A stretch of 64,000 bases of DNA from Sphingobium algorifonticola (lineage in GTDB: Bacteria; Pseudomonadota; Alphaproteobacteria; Sphingomonadales; Sphingomonadaceae), in NCBI RefSeq assembly GCF_004005485.1, contig NZ_RZUL01000005.1, forward strand, positions 1 through 64,000. The letters run 5' to 3'. The translations under genes and the position numbers were made by a program. The notes below the pieces were generated by a model that was not told where the DNA came from, did not search any database, and saw nothing but the letters and a program-made list of their open reading frames with translations. Shown piece by piece: positions 54,734 through 62,514 of this stretch (position 1 is the first letter of the stretch; every line of letters starts with the position of its first letter).

Positions 54734-57700
54734 ATGCACGATGACAAGGGGGACGCAGCGCACATGCCGCGGCACGCCCGCCATCGGCCGTGGGTGCGCG
54801 TGGCGCTGGGCGGCACGGCCGTGCTGGCACTCACGGCCCTGACCATATGGACTCTGCGCCAGCCCATTGCGGAAAACTTCATCGCCCGTGAACTGGCGAC
54901 GCGCGGCGTACGCGCCGATTATGACATCGTCGCCATCGGCTTGCGGACGCAACGCGTCGAAAATGTCGTCATCGGCGATCCGCGCAATCCCGATCTTACT
55001 GCCCGCTGGGCCGAAATCGATCTGTCGCTCACCGGCCTCACGCCGCATGTCGTCGCCGTGCGGGCTGGCGGCGTGCGGCTGCGCGGCCAGTGGCGGGGCG
55101 GTGTGCTTGATCTCGGCGCGCTCGATCGTTTCCGCAGCGGTGATCCCGCCGCGCCCTTCGCCTTGCCCGATCTGCGGCTTGCCCTGACCGATGCGCGCAT
55201 GCGACTGGAAAGCGACTTTGGTGCCGTGGGGATGACGCTCGATGGCACGGGCAACCTGCGTTCGGGATTTCGCGGGCAACTCGCCGCCGTCAGCCCGCGT
55301 CTCACTCTGGCCGGATGCGCGCTGACCGATGCGAACGCCTGGCTTTCGCTTTCGACCAGCAACGGTCGTCCGCGCCTTGCCGGGCCGATCCGTGGTGCGG
55401 CGCTCGGCTGTCGCGATCAGGATGTCGGCATAGCCAGGCCGGTGGTGACGCTGGATGCCTGGCTGTCCTCGGGCTTCGACCGCTGGACTGGCCATGCCGA
55501 TCTGACCGCACTCGCCATCAAGGCCTCTGCGGCAACCTTCGTCCGTCCGTCCGGCCGTATCGGCTTTGACGGCGCGGCGGCGGGAACGCGCGGCACGGCG
55601 AAGCTCTCGGCGCAGGCGGCAGGGCAGGGGACCCTTGCGTCGGGTGCGGTGAACCTGACGGGCGCCTATCGTTTCGCGCCAGGCCGGACCGGGTTGGATG
55701 CGCGGATCGAAGGTGCACTTTCGGCGCGCGATCTGCGCTCGACGCGATCTGATCCCCTCGCGAGCCTGCGCGCCGCGACGACGGGCACACCCATATCGCC
55801 GCTCGGCCTGCGCCTCGCCGATGCCGCCCGCGCCGCCAGCCGCGATAACCGTACGACGCTGCGCTTTGCCGCGGACCAGAGCGACATGGGCCGCACGCTC
55901 TCCCTCACCAACGCGCAGTTTTCCAGCCGCAGCGGTGCGCGCATCGCTCTGGCACCCGACAGCCGCCTGTCCCTCGACTGGCCGCGCGCGAGCGGCCGCT
56001 TCGCCTGGGCACTGGACGGCGGCGTCACGATGGAGGGCGGCGGTCTGCCCAAGGCCGCGCTCCGGCTGGCGCGCAATGCTGCGGGCGGCTTCGGTGGCCA
56101 GATGTTCCTTGATCCCTACACCGCCGCCGACGCGCGCCTTGCCATGGATGCCGTCCGCTTCTCGGCCGGGTCCGATGGCATGACCCGATTTGCCACCAGC
56201 CTGCGTCTTGACGGGCCGCTTCAGGGCGGCGGTATCAAGGGTCTTGTCCTGCCGATCGACGGCGCGCTCTCCAGCGGCGGGGCGCTGACCATCAACCGCA
56301 ACTGTACGCCGCTGGCGTTCGATGCGCTGCGCTACGGTAGTGTCGGCCTTGGCACGACGCGCGTGCGGCTCTGCCCCGATCGTGGCACGCCGCTGCTCGC
56401 TTACGGGGCGGCGGGGCTTTCGGGTGGTGCGCGCGTCGAGGCCCTGCGCCTCGCCGGTACGCTGGGCGACAGTGCGATGCGTCTGTCTGCCGCCAGCGGA
56501 CGCCTCAGCCTCGCCGATCGCGATTTCCGCCTGACCGACGCCGATCTGCAACTGGGCGATCCTGCCGCGCCCGTCCGCCTGTCCGCCGCCAGCTTTGCCG
56601 GGCGCATGGATAAGGGCGGGCTTGGCGGCACCATGACGGGCGCAAGCGGCCGCATCGGCACAGTGCCTCTGCTCGTTGGCGATGCCGCCGGACGCTGGCG
56701 CTATGCCGACAGCCTGTTGCGTGTTGATGGCGGTCTGACTCTCACCGACTCGGAGACGCCGCATCGCTTCGAGGCCCTCGTCAGCCGTGACTTCACCCTG
56801 GCCCTGCGCGACAATCGTATCACCGCGCAGGGAAGCCTGCTTGAACCGCGGACCGGCGCGCGCGTCGCCCGCACCGATATCGTGCATGATCTGGGGAGCG
56901 CGAAAGGGCGCGCCGATCTCGATGTGCCAGGCGTAACCTTCACCCAGGCGCTCCAGCCCGAAATGCTCACCCGTCTGGCGCTGGGCGTCGTTGCCAATGC
57001 CCGCGGCACCGTGGTGGGCAAGGGGCAGGTCCGCTGGACGGGAAGCGACGTCACAAGCGACGGCCTGTTCCGTACCGACGCCATGGACCTGGCGGCCGCC
57101 TTCGGTCCGGTCACCGGCCTGTCCGGCGAACTGCGTTTTACCGATCTGGTCGGCCTCGTCTCTGCACCGGGACAGGTGGCGCGCATCGCTAGTGTCAATC
57201 CGGGTGTCGAGGTCACCGGCGGCGAAGTGCGCTATCAGCTTCTTCCCAATCAGCAGGTGCATATCGAAGGCGGCGAATGGCCATTTGCGGGCGGGCAACT
57301 CAGCCTGCTGCCGACCACCATGGATTTCAGCGCGGACAAGCCCCGCAACCTGTCGTTCCGTGTCGTCGGCATGGATGCCGGTGCCTTCATCCAGACTCTC
57401 GACCTCGACAATGTTTCGGCGACCGGCACGTACGACGGGCTGCTGCCCATGATCTTCGATGAACATGGTGGACGCATCGTGGGCGGCGTGCTGGTCGCGC
57501 GGCAGACGGGGCGCGCCCCGCTCGTCCTGTCGGACACCGCAAACTTGCGCATAACCTGCGATCCCGCGCAGCAGGGCGGCACCCTCGCCTATGTCGGCCC
57601 GGTCTCCAACGAACAGCTGGGCGTCTATGGCAAGATGGCGTTCGATGCGCTCAAGCACCTGCAATATAAATGCCTGACCATCCTGATGGACGGCGCACTC

Positions 57701-58000
57701 GATGGCGAACTGGTGACGCAGGTGTCGTTCAACGGCGTCAATCGCGGTACGCCGGGGGAGAGACCGAAGGGCATCGCCCGCAATTTCATCGGCCTGCCGT
57801 TCCTGTTCAACATCCGCATCGAAGCCCCGTTCCGCGGGCTGCTCAATACGGCGCAGTCCTTTATCGATCCGAGCGGCCTGATCCGATCCAATCTGGGCGA
57901 TCAATACGCGCCCGTAACACAATCGCCGCCCGTCACGTCTTTCGGGCTTGCCGTTCAGCCTGCCGAAAGCGACAAGGGCGCACAGAGGGACCGGAAATGA
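54734..58000 (+). CDS. ydbH: YdbH, AsmA-like intermembrane lipid bridge protein
   Basis: A 1,088-residue inner-membrane anchored protein with an N-terminal helix (VALGGTAVLALTALTIWTL) and a long periplasmic beta-helical groove, as in TamB, YhdP and YdbH, that carries phospholipids toward the outer membrane. The C-terminal YdbH domain includes GGEWPFAGGQLSLLPTTMDF and FDALKHLQYKCLTILMDGALDGELVTQVSFNG, typical of the family. Stop overlaps the ynbE start (ATGA), and the same genes (ydbH-ynbE-ydbL) are linked in Escherichia coli, where YdbH and YnbE form one bridge. An ATG ten codons downstream is an alternative start. Confidence 0.9.
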   Translation: MHDDKGDAAHMPRHARHRPWVRVALGGTAVLALTALTIWTLRQPIAENFIARELATRGVRADYDIVAIGLRTQRVENVVIGDPRNPDLTARWAEIDLSLTGLTPHVVAVRAGGVRLRGQWRGGVLDLGALDRFRSGDPAAPFALPDLRLALTDARMRLESDFGAVGMTLDGTGNLRSGFRGQLAAVSPRLTLAGCALTDANAWLSLSTSNGRPRLAGPIRGAALGCRDQDVGIARPVVTLDAWLSSGFDRWTGHADLTALAIKASAATFVRPSGRIGFDGAAAGTRGTAKLSAQAAGQGTLASGAVNLTGAYRFAPGRTGLDARIEGALSARDLRSTRSDPLASLRAATTGTPISPLGLRLADAARAASRDNRTTLRFAADQSDMGRTLSLTNAQFSSRSGARIALAPDSRLSLDWPRASGRFAWALDGGVTMEGGGLPKAALRLARNAAGGFGGQMFLDPYTAADARLAMDAVRFSAGSDGMTRFATSLRLDGPLQGGGIKGLVLPIDGALSSGGALTINRNCTPLAFDALRYGSVGLGTTRVRLCPDRGTPLLAYGAAGLSGGARVEALRLAGTLGDSAMRLSAASGRLSLADRDFRLTDADLQLGDPAAPVRLSAASFAGRMDKGGLGGTMTGASGRIGTVPLLVGDAAGRWRYADSLLRVDGGLTLTDSETPHRFEALVSRDFTLALRDNRITAQGSLLEPRTGARVARTDIVHDLGSAKGRADLDVPGVTFTQALQPEMLTRLALGVVANARGTVVGKGQVRWTGSDVTSDGLFRTDAMDLAAAFGPVTGLSGELRFTDLVGLVSAPGQVARIASVNPGVEVTGGEVRYQLLPNQQVHIEGGEWPFAGGQLSLLPTTMDFSADKPRNLSFRVVGMDAGAFIQTLDLDNVSATGTYDGLLPMIFDEHGGRIVGGVLVARQTGRAPLVLSDTANLRITCDPAQQGGTLAYVGPVSNEQLGVYGKMAFDALKHLQYKCLTILMDGALDGELVTQVSFNGVNRGTPGERPKGIARNFIGLPFLFNIRIEAPFRGLLNTAQSFIDPSGLIRSNLGDQYAPVTQSPPVTSFGLAVQPAESDKGAQRDRK

Positions 58001-58185
58001 AGACATATGGCATATTGGCGCTTGGGTTCGTCGGCCTTGCTTTTGGTGGCTGCATTCAGGTGCGCGCGCCGGACAAGCCGATCGAGATCAACCTGAACGT
58101 GAAGGTGCAGCAGGAAGTCGTGGTGCGCCTGCAACGCGACGCGCAGGATCTTATTCAGAATAACCCGGAGTTGTTCCCGCAATGA
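57997..58185 (+). CDS. ynbE: YnbE family outer-membrane lipoprotein
   Basis: A 62-residue lipoprotein: short signal with lipobox AFGGC (LAFGGCIQVRAPDKPIEINLNVKVQQEVVVRL). The IEINLNVKVQQEV beta strand is the conserved part of YnbE, thought to complete the end of the YdbH groove by strand pairing at the outer membrane. Overlaps ydbH and ydbL by ATGA on each side, so all three genes are translated together. Confidence 0.93.
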   Translation: MKTYGILALGFVGLAFGGCIQVRAPDKPIEINLNVKVQQEVVVRLQRDAQDLIQNNPELFPQ

Positions 58186-58583
58186 CACGTACATCTTTTC
58201 TTTTTGCCGCCAGTGCCGCGCTTGCGGTCGCGTCCGGCATCGCGCTGACAACATCCGCTCGCGCCCAAAGCGGTGTGGTCGCGCAAGCGATCGCCGCCGG
58301 AACGGTCGGGGAACAGTCCGACGGTTATCTCGGCATCGCGGGATCAGTCTCCGCCGATGTGCGCGCCGAAGTCGAATCGATCAACATCAAGCGCCGGGCC
58401 GCCTATACCGACCTGGCCGGCAAGCGCGGCGTGACGGTGGCGGATGTCGCCGCCGCCACCGGATGTCAGACGCTGGCGGCCCGCGTGAAGGCGGGACAGG
58501 CCTATCGCATCGGCAATGGCGCGTGGCAGACAAAGGGCAGCGGTGCGATCGCTCTGCCGGATTACTGCGCCACGGCGGGGTAA
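58182..58583 (+). CDS. ydbL: YdbL (DUF1318) periplasmic protein
   Basis: A 133-residue exported protein with a signal peptide (to TSARAQ) and the DUF1318 body: AIAAGTVGEQSDGYLGIAG, SINIKRRAAYTDLAGKRGVTVADVAAATGCQTLAARVKAGQAYRI. In E. coli YdbL is reported to regulate assembly of the YdbH-YnbE bridge. The gene ends the operon, and the downstream hairpin at 58591-58613 could stop transcription before atpI. Confidence 0.9.
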   Translation: MTRTSFLFAASAALAVASGIALTTSARAQSGVVAQAIAAGTVGEQSDGYLGIAGSVSADVRAEVESINIKRRAAYTDLAGKRGVTVADVAAATGCQTLAARVKAGQAYRIGNGAWQTKGSGAIALPDYCATAG

Positions 58584-58590
58584 ATCGTCT

Positions 58591-58613
58591 CCCTCTCCCT
58601 TGAGGGGAGAGGG
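58591..58613 (+). terminator. Hairpin after ydbL
   Basis: CCCTCTCCC-ttga-GGGGAGAGGG, followed by further GGGGAGAGGG repeats (58620-58700). No clear U-run. The 268-base gap to atpI otherwise shows no gene; it should hold the atp promoter. Confidence 0.5.
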
Positions 58614-58851
58614 CCGGGGAGAGGGGGCTGTCCGTCGATCACGGGACTATGGCTGCCGCCTGACATGCTCCTCTCGCAACCCTTTCGCCGGAAGGGGAGA
58701 GGGCTTTTTCTTGCTCCTTTCCTCCCCATCCCCAAGCACTGTTGACTTGGGGGGACACCCTTTCTAAACGGGCCGCGCCTTGACGGGTGCAGCGTCTGGC
58801 GTTCATGGCGCTCCTGACCGCAGCGATGCGGGAACGTGGGAGAGCCGGGCA

Positions 58852-59169
58852 ATGTCGGATACTGAACCTGGGGAAGACCCCGTCGGGGGCGATGCGCGGA
58901 TACGGTCACTCGAAGAGCGGCTGGCGCGTATCAGCCGCGACGAACAGGTCAGGACCGGCACTACGCAGCAGGGGGCGGATGCGAATTACCGCCTCGGCAA
59001 CCGCGTATTGGCGGAACTGATCGGCGGTCTTGCCGGTGGTGCACTGATCGGCTGGTTGTTCGACCGGCTGTTCGGCACATCGCCCTGGCTCCTGCTGGTT
59101 TTCCTCTTTCTGGGGATCATCGTGGCCTTCAGGAACATCATTCGGATTTCAGCGAAGCGTCCCGACTGA
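58852..59169 (+). CDS. atpI: ATP synthase protein I
   Basis: A 105-residue membrane protein that helps assemble the c-ring. It has a charged N-terminal part (ARIRSLEERLARISRDEQVRTG) and two helices (LIGGLAGGALIGWLFDRLFG and PWLLLVFLFLGIIVAFRNIIR), the AtpI pattern. First gene of the F0 operon. The start is set by length and the family form (MSDTEPGEDP). Confidence 0.93.
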   Translation: MSDTEPGEDPVGGDARIRSLEERLARISRDEQVRTGTTQQGADANYRLGNRVLAELIGGLAGGALIGWLFDRLFGTSPWLLLVFLFLGIIVAFRNIIRISAKRPD

Positions 59170-59206
59170 CGGGGCGCTTTCGTTATAGGGTTTAATGGGG
59201 TTTCGC

Positions 59207-59992
59207 GTGGCAGAATCAGGCAAAATCGACCCAATGCACCAGTTTGCGATCGAGCCGCTGTTCGGCACCGATCAACTGGCCATCGGCGGTTACAACATTG
59301 CCTTCACCAACAGCGCGCTGTGGATGGTGGCGACGGTCGTCGTCCTGTGGATCTTCATGATCGGCGGCATGAAGCGCGAACTGGTGCCCGGTCGCTGGCA
59401 GGCGGCGGTCGAAACGATGACCGGCTTCATCAGCAATCTGCTGACTGCCAATGTCGGGCCGGAAGGCAAAAGATACGTGCCTTACGTCTTCTCGCTCTTC
59501 ATGTTCATTCTGCTCGCCAACCTGCTCGGCCTGTTGCCGCTCGGTCTCGTCGGCCTGCACCCCTTTACCTTTACCAGCCATTTCACTGCCACCGGCGTTC
59601 TTGCCGTGATGAGCTTCGCGATCGTCCTGATCGTCGGTTTCTGGCGCCATGGCCTGCATTTCTTCTCGCTGTTCGTGCCGCACGGCACGCCGGTGCCGAT
59701 GATCCCCTTCATCTTCCTCATTGAACTGGTGTCCTTCATGGTCAGGCCGTTCAGCCTCGGCCTGCGGTTGTTCGTCGCGATGACCGCCGGGCACGTCCTG
59801 CTCAAGGTGCTGGCCGGGTTTGTCATCAATTCCACCAATGCCGGGGCCGGTTTCGGCTTGACCGTCGGCCTCTCCAGCTTCGCGCTGATGATCGGCATCA
59901 GCGCGCTGGAAATGCTGGTTGCGGTGATCCAGGCCTATGTGTTCGCGCTGCTCACCTCGCTCTACATCAACGACGCGGTGAACCTGCACTAA
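59207..59992 (+). CDS. atpB: F0F1 ATP synthase subunit a
   Basis: A 261-residue proton-channel subunit. Contains the half-channel Arg in SFMVRPFSLGLRLFVAMTAGH and the late ALEMLVAVIQAYVFALLTSLYINDAV, plus N-terminal KIDPMHQFAIEPL. Start: GTG giving MAESGKIDPMHQF, like other sphingomonads; an ATG 12 bases earlier is in frame but less fitting. Upstream neighbour atpI, downstream atpE. Confidence 0.97.
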   Translation: MAESGKIDPMHQFAIEPLFGTDQLAIGGYNIAFTNSALWMVATVVVLWIFMIGGMKRELVPGRWQAAVETMTGFISNLLTANVGPEGKRYVPYVFSLFMFILLANLLGLLPLGLVGLHPFTFTSHFTATGVLAVMSFAIVLIVGFWRHGLHFFSLFVPHGTPVPMIPFIFLIELVSFMVRPFSLGLRLFVAMTAGHVLLKVLAGFVINSTNAGAGFGLTVGLSSFALMIGISALEMLVAVIQAYVFALLTSLYINDAVNLH

Positions 59993-60034
59993 GTTTTCTT
60001 CCAACATTACATACGTTTAACAAGGAGTATTATC

Positions 60035-60262
60035 ATGGACGCAGAAGCCGCAAAGCTCATCGGTGCCGGTCTCGCAGCAATTGGTGCCGGCATGGCCGCG
60101 CTCGGCGTGGGCAACGTGTTCGGCTCGTTTCTCGAAAGCGCGCTGCGCAATCCTTCGGCCGCCGATGGCCAGCAGGGTCGCCTGTTCATCGGCTTCGCCG
60201 CTGCCGAACTTCTCGGCCTGCTGGCGTTCGTCGTGTCCATGATCCTGATTTTCGTCGCCTGA
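60035..60262 (+). CDS. atpE: F0F1 ATP synthase subunit c
   Basis: A 75-residue c-ring proteolipid with two helices around the polar loop (RNPSAADGQQG), the GAGMAALGVGN glycine repeat in helix 1 and the proton-carrying Glu in AAAELLGLLAF of helix 2. AAGGAG is ideally spaced before the ATG, fitting the high copy number needed. Confidence 0.98.
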   Translation: MDAEAAKLIGAGLAAIGAGMAALGVGNVFGSFLESALRNPSAADGQQGRLFIGFAAAELLGLLAFVVSMILIFVA

Positions 60263-60266
60263 CACT

Positions 60267-60366
60267 GCCGTTCGTCCTGAGTGAAGTCGAAGGATCATGC
60301 TGAGCCGCAGGCGAAGCACCTTCCCTTCGTTCAGGCGGGAACTTCGACAGGCTCAGTCCGAACGGT
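60267..60366. repeat. Sphingomonad interspersed repeat between atpE and atpF'
   Basis: Starts CCGTTCGTCCTGAG, has GCTGAGCCGCAGGCGAAGC in the middle and ends TCGACAGGCTCAGTCCGAACGG, so the ends are inverted repeats. Same family as at 39908 and 41465. Placed after the most highly expressed gene of the operon, it may stabilise atpE mRNA or lower read-through. Confidence 0.8.
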
Positions 60367-60404
60367 GGTCTTGACCGGACGGTAATTACGATAGCGGGAA
60401 ACCC

Positions 60405-60899
60405 ATGCCTCAAATCGCGCAAATCGCCGAAACCTACGCCTCCCAGATATTCTGGCTGTTGCTGACGTTCGGCTTCGTATTCTTCGTCATCGGTCTCGGC
60501 ATGGTCCCGAAGATCGAAGCGACGGTGGGTGCGCGCGATGCGAAGATCGCAGGCGATCTCGAAACCGCGAAGGCAGCCTTTGCCCGTGCGGACGAGATCG
60601 AGGCGGATTACCGCAAGCATGATGCCGACGCCCGCGCCGCAGCGCAGGCCCGGATCGCCGAAGCCAAGGCGCAGGCGGCCCGCGATACGGAGGCGAAGGT
60701 GAAAGCCACCGATGCCCTCGTGGCGGAAAAGATCGCGGCGGCCGAAGCGGAGATCCGGGCCGCCAGCACCTCGGCGATGGCGGAGATCGAGCATGTCGCC
60801 GCCGATGCCGCGCGCGACATGGTGGCAAAGATTTCGGGCCTTTCGGCGTCGCCGGAAGCCGCCCGTCAGGCAGTGAAGGCAGCTCTCGTCCATGGCTAA
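60405..60899 (+). CDS. atpG: F0F1 ATP synthase subunit b'
   Basis: A 164-residue stator subunit with one N-terminal helix (IFWLLLTFGFVFFVIGLGMVP) and a long charged coiled coil. Alphaproteobacteria have two different b-type genes in tandem, and this is the b' member by position and by MPQIAQIAETYASQIFWLLLTF start. Overlaps atpF by eight bases. Symbol usage varies (atpF', atpG, atpX). Confidence 0.95.
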   Translation: MPQIAQIAETYASQIFWLLLTFGFVFFVIGLGMVPKIEATVGARDAKIAGDLETAKAAFARADEIEADYRKHDADARAAAQARIAEAKAQAARDTEAKVKATDALVAEKIAAAEAEIRAASTSAMAEIEHVAADAARDMVAKISGLSASPEAARQAVKAALVHG

Positions 60900-61494
60900 T
60901 GCAGCAGCGAACAGCGCGCCGACCGCGAATGAAGCCATCCATGCGGAAGGTTCTGAGGCCGTCGGCACCACGGCGCACGAAGGGGTTGCGGCGCACACCG
61001 ATCCCAAGGCGCTCGGTCTCGATGCGACGGCCTGGGTCAGCCTCGCGATGGCGATCTTCATCGCGGTCCTGATCTGGAAGAAAGTGCCTGCACTGATCGC
61101 GCGCGGTCTTGACGGAAAGATCGCGACCATCCGCACCCAGTTGGAGGAAGCCTCGAAGCTGCGCGCGGAGGCGGAGGCCCTCAAGGCGGAATATGAAGCC
61201 AAGCTCGCCGCCGCCGCTGGCGAGGCCAATGCGCTGAAGGCGCGTGCCGAAGAGGAAGCCGCCCAGTTGCTGGACGATGCGCAGGCGAATGCCACGGCGC
61301 TCATCGCCCGCCGCCAGAAAATGGCGGAGGACAAGATTGCCGCCGCCGAGCGCAGCGCCATTGCCGATGTCCGCGCGAAGGCCGTACAGGCCGCCACCGC
61401 CGCCGCCGCCGCGCTGATCGCAGAGGGCCATGATGCCGGTGCCGACAAGGCGCTGGTCGACAGCGCCATCAAGGGCCTCGGCCCGGTCGCCTGA
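60892..61494 (+). CDS. atpF: F0F1 ATP synthase subunit b
   Basis: A 200-residue peripheral-stalk subunit with an extended polar N-terminal tail (about 45 residues, Ala/Thr/Glu-rich), a transmembrane helix (TAWVSLAMAIFIAVLIWKKVPALI) and a coiled coil (LEEASKLRAEAEALKAEYEAKLAAAAGEANAL). The N-terminal tail is longer than in E. coli b. Last gene of the F0 unit; the F1 genes are not in the window. A terminator follows. Confidence 0.95.
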   Translation: MANAAANSAPTANEAIHAEGSEAVGTTAHEGVAAHTDPKALGLDATAWVSLAMAIFIAVLIWKKVPALIARGLDGKIATIRTQLEEASKLRAEAEALKAEYEAKLAAAAGEANALKARAEEEAAQLLDDAQANATALIARRQKMAEDKIAAAERSAIADVRAKAVQAATAAAAALIAEGHDAGADKALVDSAIKGLGPVA

Positions 61495-61518
61495 TCGGCA
61501 CGCCTGCATGACGTAGAG

Positions 61519-61552
61519 AGGCCGGGCAAACCCCCGGCCTATTCGTTTTGGG
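61519..61552 (+). terminator. Rho-independent terminator of the F0 operon
   Basis: AGGCCGGG-caaacc-CCCGGCCT followed by ATTCGTTTT, 25 bases after the atpF stop. Good stem and U-rich tail. The rest of the 315-base gap before the desaturase shows no recognisable gene. Confidence 0.85.
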
Positions 61553-61809
61553 GAGGCGTTGATGATCGGGGGCTTGATCCAGAACTGCTTGCCGTTCATG
61601 TGGCTGGATTGAAGCTGATAGACTTCGAACGCGGTAGATTCTGCGATGTGGCTTCCCGACCCCGCTTGATCGACGTCCTCGATGGCTTGTTTGCTATGGG
61701 GCCGACAGAAGGCTGTTATGGTCGTTGGTGATTTACGCACCATGCACCTCTACACATCCAACCCACCCCGACAGTTGGACAGCCGGTCATGCTCTGCTAA
61801 AGGACCGCA

Positions 61810-62514
61810 ATGCTGATGCGCTTCGTCCTCGCGCTGTTCTTCGTCTCGCTTGCCGCCAATGCCGCCTTTGCGTTGCGCGACCCGAGCCTGTGGGCGATCC
61901 CGGCGATGCTGCTGGGCTGGTATGTCGCGGACATGCTGTCGGGCGCGGTGCATATGTACATGGATTATCGCCCCTGCGTGACCGGGGTGGGGCTGGACCG
62001 GCTGTATTTCTATCCCGGATCGCGCGAATCCGATGAATATCAGGCGATGTTTCGCGCCGCGATGGCGCGGATTAATCCGCTCGAACGGCTGGTCTACGAT
62101 TTCAAGAACCACCATCCGCGGCCCGATGCGCTGGGGCGGCGGGGCGTGGTGCGGCTGATCGGATCGACGGTGCTGGCGGGCGCGCTGCCGCTATCGCTGC
62201 TGATGAATGGCGCGGCGAAGCTGTGGCCCGTGCCGGGATGGGCGATGGCGGGGATGGTGGCGCTGCTGATCGGGGGCGCCTTCGCGCAATATTTCCACGG
62301 CACGCTGCATCGCGCGCAGAATGTGTGGATCGTGCGGGCGATGCGCCGCGCGGGACTGCTGATGACACCGCAGGCGCACCAGTTGCACCACGACACGCTG
62401 CGGCGTGATTTCAGCACCAATTGCGGGTGGAGCAACCCGCTGCTTAACCGGCTGTTCGCGCTGGCCTATCGGCGGCGCTGGCTGCGTGACGACGGGCTGG
62501 AGCCGGTGGGATAG
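61810..62514 (+). CDS. CarF/TMEM189-type (Kua) fatty-acyl or plasmalogen desaturase
   Basis: A 234-residue membrane protein with histidine clusters as in the TMEM189/CarF family: ADMLSGAVHMYMDYR, YDFKNHHPRPDALGRRG, FAQYFHGTLHRAQ and MTPQAHQLHHDTLRRDFSTNCGWSNPLLNRLF. In Myxococcus CarF and human PEDS1 this fold introduces the vinyl-ether bond of plasmalogens; in other bacteria the substrate is unsettled. AAAGGA precedes the ATG by five bases. The 3' end overlaps the end of the convergent glycosyltransferase gene by 49 bases. Confidence 0.82.
   Translation: MLMRFVLALFFVSLAANAAFALRDPSLWAIPAMLLGWYVADMLSGAVHMYMDYRPCVTGVGLDRLYFYPGSRESDEYQAMFRAAMARINPLERLVYDFKNHHPRPDALGRRGVVRLIGSTVLAGALPLSLLMNGAAKLWPVPGWAMAGMVALLIGGAFAQYFHGTLHRAQNVWIVRAMRRAGLLMTPQAHQLHHDTLRRDFSTNCGWSNPLLNRLFALAYRRRWLRDDGLEPVG

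Noticed and set aside
54686-58006. Minus-strand reading frame of over 1,100 codons opposite ydbH
   Set aside because: It is the antisense of a GC-rich true gene, is compositionally odd (Arg, Gly, Gln-rich) and has no recognisable domain; ydbH on the other strand has family motifs and coupled neighbours.
60487-61743. Long minus-strand frame opposite atpF' and atpF, starting in the downstream gap
   Set aside because: Mostly antisense of two certain genes; the roughly 50 codons in the gap are somewhat protein-like but have no family or stop of their own.
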